Shown here: in pieces, positions 1-9,853 of the stretch
Numbering within the stretch: position 1 is the stretch's first letter
Layout of the letters: each line of letters begins with the position of its first letter
Notes under the pieces: model-generated
Seen by the model: only the letters and a program-made list of their open reading frames with translations
Database searches by the model: none
Told to the model about the DNA's origin: nothing
Made by a program: the position numbers and the translations under genes
DNA from: Barthelona sp. PCE
Lineage: Eukaryota > Metamonada: BaSk clade
NCBI GenBank assembly: GCA_040285745.1
Contig: JAUFOR010000006.1
Span: forward strand, 496,001 to 560,000
DNA: 64,000 bases
Direction of reading: 5' to 3'

Positions 1-142
1 ATCTCATCTCTTAATTAAAAGATGTTTTTAAGAGTTTTTGATTGAATAATAACATTTATGTTGTTTACGAAGGTTTACAAAGTGCTTTTTTTGCACAATA
101 TTACAATTATTTTTTTTTTTTACTTCCTAATACAACAAAAAA

Positions 143-2872
143 TTATTCAGTTCTTACCTTAATAACATGTTTAAAGAATGGGAAAGAAGTGAGTATTTGT
201 GCTAACTCGAATAAACTTAATAAAATCCAATTGCTGCTTAATCTATTACCCAAGAATGCAAAGGCGAAAAGGCAAACAACAATCACTAACTTAGAGAAAA
301 GCAAGTTGATGTCATCACGAGTATACACTTTACGATACATTAAGACTATTGGAATGTAGAAAAAACAAAAGAGCCAATTACTTATCCTGTTGCTTTCAAG
401 AATTAGTGTGGTAAGAAGATTCACAACAACTTGGGACGATAGAACAATTACCTGACTGTCAGTTAGTATTGTTTCATTTTCAATCATATGCTTATCTTCT
501 TTTCTTTGTTTAAACTTGTTAATAAATGTAAGAACCCCCATCCACATGATGCCGTATACTCCTCTACCGATGTAACATATGTCCCAAATCTGCAGAACAG
601 CAATGCTTACAACATAACTGAGGGCCCTCATTACTGTATTAAATCTACTGTTGCCAGTCTCATGGAATAAGAGTGGGAACAAAACAATTACCATCACACT
701 TATAAGTTGAGAGAAAGGCTCGTTTGTGAGCATCAACGAGAATATGCATAATATATATGCGGAAATCAACACAGGGATAGGTTTCCTGACTTCATCAACA
801 AATATAAAACGCATTGCGTTTATAGAGATGGCAATAGCAGCAAATATGACTCCGATTTTGTTGCGGCCGTCCATTGCAAACGTCATGAAGTAAGCACTGG
901 AGAAGCTAGACAGTAATAATCCAATGAGTAACAGATCACGAGTGATGAGATGAATTCTTTCCGTCTTGACGAGAATAGCATATGTTATCACGACAACAAA
1001 CGTTACCAATAGAAGAAGGATCATGTACCAGGGCATGAAGTGGAAGACATAAGGAATATTGAAATGCATTAGACTGACCAATACGAGGAAGATGCCTACG
1101 AAATAGAGGCCTGTGGCAATTTTAGTGTACTGTGGGGTGCAGAACTCACCGCGACATGATGTGATGATCCAAGCAAGTGTAAGAGGACCGACACAAAGCG
1201 TCAAAGTTACAGGTACTTGGGTCAAAGTAGACACAACAAAAAGACTCCAAGCGGCTCCGATTGCAGCAATACGCCACGATAGGACCTTCTCGAAACCACC
1301 CTCCTCTCTGATGACAAGAATTAGGAGAACATAAAAGATCATCAATACTGAAGCACTAACAAACCCGAGATCCTCAAGGGCAAAGAGCTTTAGAGCTGCA
1401 CCAAGTGTGTATTGGTACACAGCCTGGTCGTAATACTTCTTCATTCTGATACCAAATAACCACAGTATAAGAGAGGTCAGAAATACATATGCTGGATAAT
1501 ACCCATGAAAGACTCCATGTCTGATGCGCATGAGACGTGTCTCCAATATGAACAGAGCACAGAATAAAAACGCGCCACAGACCTTGAGCACTGCATGAAT
1601 TAGGGGCATGTACTCTTCCTTTCGAACGTTAATAACGACTGTGATAGTTGCACCGACCATGAATGCGATGACCCACAGGAGAATCTCGTTGTAGTCCTCA
1701 TCGGAGGTAGTTGTATAAGCTGTTGAAGTTGAAAGAATCATGATAAAGACCATTAGGTAGAGTCCAACTATTGTTATTAATTTGGACTCCTTTCCAGCAC
1801 GTTTAGCAAACCTAGATTCGTTCAAGATGAGCGTGTAGAACAAGAAAGTGAAGATGAAAGCAACTATTGGATGATCAATAGCTGAAAATATGCAAGACAT
1901 GATGGCAGACACTGGAAGAATATGGGCACCATTTTCCAGCAGCCCAAACCCCTTGACGAGGACCAGGCATATGTAGAAAGAGGCACCGAGGGCACCCAAC
2001 AGAACAAAAACTAGTGAATCTGAAGAAGGGTCTGTGATGGATACGATAACATATGCCAACGCAATGAACATGCTTGCAGCACGGTATAGGATAACTAAGA
2101 AAGGTTTCTGTTTACGCATGAGAGAAGAAAGTCTTGGAGTAGAGAATGCAGATACAATTACTGATACAGAAATTTGAAAAGCAATCGCTAAAATGAATTT
2201 TAAAAAGCTTTTGTTATACGTCATCTCATGTAAGAATGCGCTAAATGATGCGAATATTTGAAATCCTACAGCAAATAATAAAGAACCTAATATCTTTGAA
2301 TGAATGGTTGTATCTAGGAATTCTGAATCTTCCTCGTCATCATGGTGACCAAAGAAGATACAATACAGGGTCAAGACAACAATAGTTGATGAATATATTG
2401 GTGAAAATCCATGTGAAACAGTTATCAGAGTTAAAGATAATGATGCTGATAGATATAAAAGATTTGTTTCCACAGCGGAGACAAACACGCGGAGAGTATC
2501 CGGGAGGAATTCAAACCACTTAGGAAAACGAAAGACCTGTAATAATGTGGCAATTCCCAACAATGAAGTTGAGAGTGGTCTAAAGAACTGGGATAGTTCT
2601 AAAATACGGAAGCAGGCTATGACATCCATTACTACAACTGCTGCAATCGTGTAAAACATCGATAAAAATGCCAATAACATCATCTTTTGGTTATAGAAGT
2701 ATAATACTGCTGTTAAACCCAGCAGCATGACGTATGGAAACGCACCACCTAGTGTCGTTGCCAGCCAGGCCCATGAGATGATTAGAACTATGATCCTTTT
2801 AACGCTTAGCACCTCTGTATACTCCTTAAACAGCTTGGTGAGCGGTTTTTCGTCATCTGCCTCTTTTACCAT
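143..2872 (-). CDS. Large polytopic membrane protein, function unknown
   Basis: Predicted 909-residue integral membrane protein built almost wholly of alternating hydrophobic segments, roughly twenty or more candidate membrane helices, joined by short polar loops. The clear hydrophilic parts are the N terminus (MVKEADDEKPLTK), an acidic loop around residue 180 (HHDDEEDSEFLD) and a charged loop near residue 785 (KFKQRKEDKHMIENE). I recognise no catalytic or transport motif and assign no function. The start is the first in-frame ATG; the open frame continues 51 bases upstream but only to a GTG. The upstream sequence TTTCTAACTGCTC resembles the CTYAC element seen before other genes here. It lies head-to-tail behind the 2116-residue gene on the same strand. 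Its last codons read AAG GTA AGA ACT GAA TAA, which includes a donor-like GTAAGA, but no convincing further exon follows in the 142 bases to the window edge. Confidence 0.8.
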   Translation of the reverse strand: MVKEADDEKPLTKLFKEYTEVLSVKRIIVLIISWAWLATTLGGAFPYVMLLGLTAVLYFYNQKMMLLAFLSMFYTIAAVVVMDVIACFRILELSQFFRPLSTSLLGIATLLQVFRFPKWFEFLPDTLRVFVSAVETNLLYLSASLSLTLITVSHGFSPIYSSTIVVLTLYCIFFGHHDDEEDSEFLDTTIHSKILGSLLFAVGFQIFASFSAFLHEMTYNKSFLKFILAIAFQISVSVIVSAFSTPRLSSLMRKQKPFLVILYRAASMFIALAYVIVSITDPSSDSLVFVLLGALGASFYICLVLVKGFGLLENGAHILPVSAIMSCIFSAIDHPIVAFIFTFLFYTLILNESRFAKRAGKESKLITIVGLYLMVFIMILSTSTAYTTTSDEDYNEILLWVIAFMVGATITVVINVRKEEYMPLIHAVLKVCGAFLFCALFILETRLMRIRHGVFHGYYPAYVFLTSLILWLFGIRMKKYYDQAVYQYTLGAALKLFALEDLGFVSASVLMIFYVLLILVIREEGGFEKVLSWRIAAIGAAWSLFVVSTLTQVPVTLTLCVGPLTLAWIITSCRGEFCTPQYTKIATGLYFVGIFLVLVSLMHFNIPYVFHFMPWYMILLLLVTFVVVITYAILVKTERIHLITRDLLLIGLLLSSFSSAYFMTFAMDGRNKIGVIFAAIAISINAMRFIFVDEVRKPIPVLISAYILCIFSLMLTNEPFSQLISVMVIVLFPLLFHETGNSRFNTVMRALSYVVSIAVLQIWDICYIGRGVYGIMWMGVLTFINKFKQRKEDKHMIENETILTDSQVIVLSSQVVVNLLTTLILESNRISNWLFCFFYIPIVLMYRKVYTRDDINLLFSKLVIVVCLFAFAFLGNRLSSNWILLSLFELAQILTSFPFFKHVIKVRTE

Positions 2873-3218
2873 TGGTATATAGATACAAGAGCAGTTAGAA
2901 ATGGGAGAGAAATATTGATACACGTGTGTTGAAAAATGATGATTAATTTTTCGTGCTTTCCCAAAGCTTGTTTGATTTGTAGGTCCATGGGGACATTGAG
3001 CCTCATTTAACCAAGTATGAAATGCAATTGTAAAGATAGTGCTTAGATATTTTTTGCAGGTAGGTCACATCTTTGTTGAAAAAAAATTCAGATCCTCTTT
3101 TTCCAAGCTTTATTTATTAAAAAGCCATTATGCTGCTCAATGTTGTGCAGTGCCAATATTCAAGTATTTTGAGAATGAGTGAAAAACGAAACATTGGGTT
3201 AGATACAAACTTTATTGA
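2873..3218. other. Intergenic spacer, no feature recognised
   Basis: These 346 AT-rich bases separate two minus-strand genes: they hold the 5' side of the membrane-protein gene and the 3' side of the 2116-residue gene. I see no tRNA, repeat or conserved open frame, only A/T homopolymer runs. Confidence 0.6.
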
Positions 3219-6200
3219 TTATTTGGATGTAGGAGGGTTCGAAGTAACAACCACGTGACCGAATTCCTCAGAAATGACTAGAATGGCTAATTCTCTAACC
3301 TCACTAGCCTTAATAACAGAAGATGAGAAGTAATCAAACGCGCCGAGACGATCAGTGAAACCATCCTTGTAGAAAACAACCTCACCGCTATGCTTACGGC
3401 AGTAAACCTTCACATAACATGAGTGTAAGAACTTCGTTCCATCTCGAATACGTATGACACCGGCTTGTTGAACAGTCTTGGTCTGGAACTTACTAGGATG
3501 GAAGACGAGGGAGCGATCCATACCAACAACAGAAGCCTGGATGAGCAGGGAACGGTCATAAGAAGATAAGTCAATTTCATGGGTACCCTCCTCAGTGAAC
3601 TCCATAACAGTGTCAGCAACAATGTAAGCCTTCAGGGAGGTATCTTTAGAGTTAACAGCAACAGAGAATGGGCTTATTGAGAAAACAGTTTCGATATCCA
3701 GAGGGAATAATCGAACTATACACTTTTCATCATTCTTAAATGAGAGAGTAACATTTGATTGCTCATCAGAATGGACAAGGGTTACAGAAGGTGTGCGCTC
3801 GGAAAGCTTACTGAGCTCACGGAGTCTGTTCAACTCATCATCAGCATCATCAACCTTGTTACTGCGATCGACAACACGTTCCTCGGTTGAAGCATTGAGA
3901 TCAACCTCATCAATCTCCTTAAGTTGGTTGACTACCTCAGCGAAGCGGGAGTGCCATCTCTTAATAAAGAGAGGATTCTCTTCATCAACGTACTTATACG
4001 CAATCTCCCGTGCAACAGTGAGATCACCAAGAGAGAAATCGAGGTAACAGCGGAGATAATCAAGTTGAATTGATTCCTCTTCACGGTTAAGGCGGTCATA
4101 GGATGAGGCCAACTCATTTTCATCAAAGATCTTCTTTGCGGTTTCGACGCGATCAATCAAAATCAGATAGTAACAAAGATAGAGAACCAGGCGTGGGGGA
4201 TATGGTCTAGGGAGGTAGAACATAATGTTGAGGAGCTTACGATATTCGGTCTTAAGGTCATCATTCTGGAACTCGGTTGCCTTACCAGCATCGGTCTTCT
4301 TGAATTCATGCGCACGTGCATTGATGTAGGGAGCAAACTCTACAAAGTCAATTGCCATGGGGTTTTCAATACGTGTAGAGAAGAGCATACTCTCAAATAT
4401 GGGACCGACCTTGAAGAGGGATGAGTAAGTGTTGCTGATGTATAAAGCCAGTGTCTTCCAATCCTCATACTTCCAGCAGAAACGGAGCAACTGAACATCA
4501 ATAATGTGTAATTTCAGCACAGCATCACGAATCATTTCGTAGTTTTCACGGGACTGCTGACAGTGATAGTAAAGATGATGGATAAATCCAATCCACTTAT
4601 GAGAAGGAGTGTTGAACATAAATGCAATCTTCTCCTCCATGGGTGCAAACTTGAATACCCAGGCAGGATCCTCCTTGCGCTCAGCAACTTCAGGTGAGAA
4701 CTCATCAACAACAGTGTAGCTGTTTAGGTGATCGGGGTCAGCGAAAGCCTTGAGTTCTCCATCGACAGAGACGTGTGCGGGGAAGATTGTGCTTGGGGAC
4801 ATACTGGGGAAGTAGAACTTGAACGCAACAGTGTGTGTTGAGTAAGCACCGAGCGTTGCACGGGAGCAACGGGTATGAAGTGTAGATCCCAATGGGATGG
4901 CGTTCATTGGCATCTGGTACAGAACGTCCAATGAAACAGGTGTGTCAGCCATGTTGTATATTGTAATCTCACTCGTGTACATGGTCTTGGTCTTGATCTC
5001 GCCTGCAATTGCCTTACGATCATTGGCGCTATCCCTGAACGGATCCATAATCTTCTGATTCGCAATGATGAGTGACTCACCAGGTTCGTTAACGCTGGCG
5101 TATAGCTGATACAGATGATAGACGTTCTTTGCGCTAGCTGGATCGCAATCATAATCCAAATCACTGAGAGCGAGTGCAAAGAGGGCATCGTGGTAACCAC
5201 CCTGATGTAACAAGTCAAGCATTTGCTCTGAACGGAAGCACCACATGTTCTGAGATGTGATATTATTTTCTTTCTTGAGTTCAAGCAAATGTTCAGCAAA
5301 AGTAAGCCAAAATCCGTTACGGCGGACAAGATGAGAGTGGTTAGCAAACATCGTCATGTTATGCCAACCAGTTTCTTGATAGATGTGAGTTGCTCCAACT
5401 TCTTGATAGAGCTTAGCAGAATCTTTCTTTGCTTCGAAATCATCCATTCTTGGAGTAGAACTACTGGCAGACATAGTGTTACGAAGAGAACTTGATGGCG
5501 GGGTGGTGTCACTGTTCAAAACAGACAAGAAGATACGTGCGTATTCTGAACGTGGCATCTTTGTACGCTCATATACACGACGCATAGTTGTGACATATTG
5601 TTCAAACTCACCAACCTCATCAGTTAATGCACGCATAAGGATTTTCTCAAAGTCACTTAGATGAGCAGGGTTAAACACGGTTGCACGTTCACGGATACCC
5701 TTGATGTGATCCAGATCATCAATACCAATCATGATCTCTTCTAAGAGAGAGTTTTCAGGCTTTGCAATGAGGAGAGGTCTAATCTCAGCGTCGAAGAAGG
5801 GCTTGTCCTTAATAAAAAGATGGAAGAGGACTTCAGTAACAAAATACTTCTTGAGGAGCTTACGCTTCTCTTCAACATCCAAAAGATGCCATCTGTTAAG
5901 GAATGCAAATTCTTGCAACTGTGAGTGACGAGAACGGAGGACAGCGAATAAATCATTGAAGCGAGAAATTGTTCTCTGCTCAATTCCATCAGGGATATCA
6001 GCACGTTCACACTTGAGAACCAAAGATTCGACAAAATGCTCATTAGGGTTGATTGCGACACTCTCAGAGACACGAAGATCACGTGAGAAAGGAACATTCT
6101 TGGGTGATTCATCTGTGGAATAGATTGAGTAGTGGTAACATCCTGTGTTAAAATCGGTGACGACAACAAACACATACTTGGAGTGAGGGGTCAATTGGTT

Positions 6201-9200
6201 GAGAGGAATGGAAACACATGCTCCGTCATCAGGACCAACATCAATACGGTGGTTGAATGACCACTTGGCATTGGAAGCAAGGAATCCCTTGAACTGCTTG
6301 CGGGATGCACCTACGTTCTTGTTCAGACTCATTGATACAGATTGGGTTTGGTAGTCATCATCCATATAACGTTCGCGATCACGAGTGTTCTTCTCACGGA
6401 AGTTCTTCTCGCCTTCATTACCCTTCACATCCTTGTTGCGGGCTTCTCCAATGCAGCGTGGCATGACGAGGGCGCCTGGATGAGGCAGGGTGTTACCAAG
6501 ACGGGGCTCGAGATTCTGCCTACGGTGGATGTACTCCTCCTCATCACCAACAACACGCCCTTCAGAATATGAGGACATCTTGGGACTAATAGAAGCCTTG
6601 GTGGATGGCTGCTGCATCTCAACAGCAGCAAGGTGCTCGTAAATCTCGTAAGTGGAGGGAAGGGTATGCATAGAAGCAATATGCAATCTAGTATCGGGTG
6701 TGGCACCAAACAGCTCAACTGTGAGGCGTTCGACGTTGTCAACAACTTCCTCGGAGACACGAGAGATGGTCAGTGTGCTGTTTTTAACACGGGAGGCCAT
6801 GAAACAACCGTCAAGTAAGAACTCGGTTTCTGTTCTGGGCATGACGGTGATCTTAACCAAACGAGATTCAACACCGCAAACAATATTACGGAAAATGTAC
6901 TCACCAACTGCGGGTGGCATGACGCGCACAGCGGTATCACTAAGTCGTTCAACACAATTGCTGGTCAGATCTTCCAAATATCGGAACTCACCACTGTATA
7001 CCACACCATTATAGAGCCAATAACCCTCAAAGAGAGAATCAACGAGGTTGATAGGGAGGACAATGTCTTCACCTTCTTCGATGACGTAATTACTTACTTG
7101 ATTGGTATGGGATAAAAGGGATGCACCAATTTGGAATTCAACATTGGTTGCGTTGGTGCTGATCGACACAGACTGGATGTGCTTGAGCTCACCCAGGTAA
7201 ATACGACCATCAGCATCTGTACGAAGTGACTTGGTGAAGTCATGAGAGCGGTAGTTGCTCTTGAGGTTGACGTTGACAGGGAAGTTCATAATAGGCTCAG
7301 CGTTGACACCAAGAAGGGAAGCTACATACTTACCGTCACCGTCTGTGGTGAGGAAGATATCGTACAGAGGAACGCTGACAACATGCGGCTTAAGGCTGGT
7401 CTGTTTACGGTAATTATGGCGGGTCTCCTCCTTTGTGAGGGGATCGGTGTACTTGAAGTTGACATGTGTCTCAACGGAGGTGCAGCCGTCAGGAACAAAG
7501 AATCGCACAGGTGTGAAGTCAGCAGGGTCAATGTCGATGTTCTTAAACGTGTGTACGATGGGTTGGCGATCGGAGACAGAGCAAGTGATACTCACATCAA
7601 CTTCTGTAATGGTGTCAATTGGCATCAACTGATGTGAGGCTCTGGCAAAGGGATGCACCAAAATCGTAGCCTCCTTCTGAGAGATGAATGACTCCTCAGT
7701 TGAGATAATTGGACAACCAAGCTGGAGACTGCGGGAGTGAAGCTTGATGTTGAGCATCTCAACATAACCATCCTCGCATGTTACACGCAGTGATTTTTCG
7801 GTTGTTGAGGCTACATATGGAATATGGATGGCGCCACGCTTCTCAATTTCAGGAACATAGTCGATATCACCAAAACGAAGTTTGATACCATCCTTAATAA
7901 CGGCACCAGACTCATCGAGGATGAAAACATGGTTACCAACGCCAACATCAACGGTGAATGTATTGAGCTTACCCTTGAATACAATAGCTCTAAGATTACG
8001 TTTGAGAGCAGTAAAGTCTACAATCCAAACACCACGTTTCTTATTGAAGATATCATGAGTAAAGTTCATGTGATGTAAGATGAAATCTGTTTGCTTCTCA
8101 TCAATGGCAATGATCTCACGAACAGTAGGTTCCCAACCAACTAGATCCAAATCAATGGAAGGAGTTAAGCCCTGATCATAAATTGAAGGAAGATCCAATT
8201 CATAGATGTTAACAGTGACAGACGGGTATCCCTTCATATCGAACGCAATATTAACGTCATCATCAGTACTAAAGATAGAACGATTGCGTTCGTCAAACGT
8301 AAAGACTTGTTCACGGGATGGCAGCGTAAGGTCATACTTAGAAGCAAGGGTTGAACCAACCTGATGCTTAGCCTTTGTGAATAGGCGTTTAAGCTCATCT
8401 TTTTCAACGTAACTTGTAAACTGAGAGATAGAACTTACATCATCACGCTCAAAGTGCTGTACGATGATTTTCCTTCCCCAATCACTAAAATCAGAGTTGG
8501 ATGGATATGAAGCGTTGAATAATTGTACAACAAATGTGAATTCACCACTTAATGAAGCTTTACCTTTGTAGAAAAGAGAAGAACCTTTGAAATACCAGAT
8601 ATCAAGACCTTGGCTGAATACTTCCAATGTCCGAGACATGTCAAAATGACCAACCTTCCATAGTTCCATGACTATGAACATCATTGTTCTGGTACGTAAA
8701 CCAACGAGTTCAACGTTTTTCTTCAATGATTTGGTCAAATCCCAAAGCTTATTTAATGTCCTTACGCGGAGGTCTGTATCCAAACGAAGATCAACACGCC
8801 TGGGATCAGGCATCTGACGACTGAACAGGTTCTCATAAAAGACAACATAATCGCTCATATCACCGAGTGACTTCATGTCTTTAACCTGCCTGGTGGTCAT
8901 CTTGGGAAGTGCTTTTGTGACATCAGTCGCATTACAATACTTAGTCTTGGTGATTTTCTTACAGATTTGATAAAAATTTGGGAATTCGGGTCCATAAGCA
9001 TAGTTAATAACCTCCTTAAGCTTATGTCCATCAACATCACGGTAGTGCTCCTTTGCAACATGATGGTATGCTTCAGGTTTAATACGTGAATGATACTCAT
9101 CTTTAACGTCATCTCTGATCTTTTCAGGGATCATTTCAGATGATTCAGGGGTTAAGATAGAGTCTTGGGGGTTGAAGGTCTGTTGGTTGTCGGTAGAGCG

Positions 9201-9569
9201 GGTGCTCTGACTGTTTAGATCAACACTGACGACATGCTCTTCTGTGGGAGCTTCGATGTTAATGGAAAAGTTCATATTGTAGTCGATAAAATCTCGCAAT
9301 TCATCTTCCATGGGGGCCTCCCCTGTGAATTGGCGCAGTCTCATTCGATCACGAAGGAAGATATACTCTGCACAATTATCATAGTTATCCTTCTTGAACT
9401 TAGCGATAGCTTTTGTTTCTGCATCTGACACCTCGTTGGATGAGAGTTGCATGTCCAGTATCCGGATAAAGTCCTTCTTTCTTGAATCTGGAAGTTTCTC
9501 ATAAAAATCCTTGAAAGAAACGTTAATAACGCGATCTTCAAGCTCTGACAGATTAAAACTGTAATCCAT
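3219..9569 (-). CDS. Giant macroglobulin-like/beta-sandwich protein (2116 aa), function unknown
   Basis: A 2116-residue protein without signal peptide or clear membrane segment. Residues ~1-200 are acidic and probably disordered. From ~430 to ~930 the sequence is a run of beta-rich segments (for example near SIYDQGLTPSIDLDLVGW and TDADGRIYLGELK) resembling the MG/Ig-like modules of alpha-2-macroglobulin-type proteins. The middle (~990-1120) is low-complexity and charged. After ~1500 comes another beta-rich stretch (VLYQMP, AYSTHTVAFKFYFPSMSP) and then helical, TPR-like sequence (~1750-1900). The C terminus (~2040-2116) is a compact domain with LHSCYVKVYCRKHSGEVVFY and KDGFTDRLGAFDY. From memory, similar large proteins occur in other protists and some bacteria, but I cannot verify the family. 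No thioester CGEQ motif is visible. Third-position GC is higher than in most neighbours. The start is the first ATG, preceded by TCTCACTCGTTCC about 50 bases upstream. Confidence 0.6.
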   Translation of the reverse strand: MDYSFNLSELEDRVINVSFKDFYEKLPDSRKKDFIRILDMQLSSNEVSDAETKAIAKFKKDNYDNCAEYIFLRDRMRLRQFTGEAPMEDELRDFIDYNMNFSINIEAPTEEHVVSVDLNSQSTRSTDNQQTFNPQDSILTPESSEMIPEKIRDDVKDEYHSRIKPEAYHHVAKEHYRDVDGHKLKEVINYAYGPEFPNFYQICKKITKTKYCNATDVTKALPKMTTRQVKDMKSLGDMSDYVVFYENLFSRQMPDPRRVDLRLDTDLRVRTLNKLWDLTKSLKKNVELVGLRTRTMMFIVMELWKVGHFDMSRTLEVFSQGLDIWYFKGSSLFYKGKASLSGEFTFVVQLFNASYPSNSDFSDWGRKIIVQHFERDDVSSISQFTSYVEKDELKRLFTKAKHQVGSTLASKYDLTLPSREQVFTFDERNRSIFSTDDDVNIAFDMKGYPSVTVNIYELDLPSIYDQGLTPSIDLDLVGWEPTVREIIAIDEKQTDFILHHMNFTHDIFNKKRGVWIVDFTALKRNLRAIVFKGKLNTFTVDVGVGNHVFILDESGAVIKDGIKLRFGDIDYVPEIEKRGAIHIPYVASTTEKSLRVTCEDGYVEMLNIKLHSRSLQLGCPIISTEESFISQKEATILVHPFARASHQLMPIDTITEVDVSITCSVSDRQPIVHTFKNIDIDPADFTPVRFFVPDGCTSVETHVNFKYTDPLTKEETRHNYRKQTSLKPHVVSVPLYDIFLTTDGDGKYVASLLGVNAEPIMNFPVNVNLKSNYRSHDFTKSLRTDADGRIYLGELKHIQSVSISTNATNVEFQIGASLLSHTNQVSNYVIEEGEDIVLPINLVDSLFEGYWLYNGVVYSGEFRYLEDLTSNCVERLSDTAVRVMPPAVGEYIFRNIVCGVESRLVKITVMPRTETEFLLDGCFMASRVKNSTLTISRVSEEVVDNVERLTVELFGATPDTRLHIASMHTLPSTYEIYEHLAAVEMQQPSTKASISPKMSSYSEGRVVGDEEEYIHRRQNLEPRLGNTLPHPGALVMPRCIGEARNKDVKGNEGEKNFREKNTRDRERYMDDDYQTQSVSMSLNKNVGASRKQFKGFLASNAKWSFNHRIDVGPDDGACVSIPLNQLTPHSKYVFVVVTDFNTGCYHYSIYSTDESPKNVPFSRDLRVSESVAINPNEHFVESLVLKCERADIPDGIEQRTISRFNDLFAVLRSRHSQLQEFAFLNRWHLLDVEEKRKLLKKYFVTEVLFHLFIKDKPFFDAEIRPLLIAKPENSLLEEIMIGIDDLDHIKGIRERATVFNPAHLSDFEKILMRALTDEVGEFEQYVTTMRRVYERTKMPRSEYARIFLSVLNSDTTPPSSSLRNTMSASSSTPRMDDFEAKKDSAKLYQEVGATHIYQETGWHNMTMFANHSHLVRRNGFWLTFAEHLLELKKENNITSQNMWCFRSEQMLDLLHQGGYHDALFALALSDLDYDCDPASAKNVYHLYQLYASVNEPGESLIIANQKIMDPFRDSANDRKAIAGEIKTKTMYTSEITIYNMADTPVSLDVLYQMPMNAIPLGSTLHTRCSRATLGAYSTHTVAFKFYFPSMSPSTIFPAHVSVDGELKAFADPDHLNSYTVVDEFSPEVAERKEDPAWVFKFAPMEEKIAFMFNTPSHKWIGFIHHLYYHCQQSRENYEMIRDAVLKLHIIDVQLLRFCWKYEDWKTLALYISNTYSSLFKVGPIFESMLFSTRIENPMAIDFVEFAPYINARAHEFKKTDAGKATEFQNDDLKTEYRKLLNIMFYLPRPYPPRLVLYLCYYLILIDRVETAKKIFDENELASSYDRLNREEESIQLDYLRCYLDFSLGDLTVAREIAYKYVDEENPLFIKRWHSRFAEVVNQLKEIDEVDLNASTEERVVDRSNKVDDADDELNRLRELSKLSERTPSVTLVHSDEQSNVTLSFKNDEKCIVRLFPLDIETVFSISPFSVAVNSKDTSLKAYIVADTVMEFTEEGTHEIDLSSYDRSLLIQASVVGMDRSLVFHPSKFQTKTVQQAGVIRIRDGTKFLHSCYVKVYCRKHSGEVVFYKDGFTDRLGAFDYFSSSVIKASEVRELAILVISEEFGHVVVTSNPPTSK

Positions 9570-9853
9570 TTAGTTTGACAACGTAAAAAAGTGAAAACTG
9601 AAGGAACGAGTGAGAAAAAATTTAACATTATGATAGAGACTGTAGATTACAGCACACTTACCATATCGGCTGGTTATCAAGGACATGTCGTTTGTTGGGA
9701 AAAATATCGTTTTACAAGCTGTTTTACCTAAGAATTTTTATAGATATCCTACATTTCAATTGATGCTATTCTTAACTCCTTAGTACACACCACACATCCA
9801 ATCACTCACGCATAACAATTTGCCAAGTGAAGCAATCACATAATAATGCTTAT

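Noticed and set aside
100-170. Donor-like GTAAGA at the 3' end of the first gene suggesting a further exon
   Set aside because: The only nearby acceptor would leave a 31-base intron followed by a poly-lysine reading frame; nothing protein-like follows.
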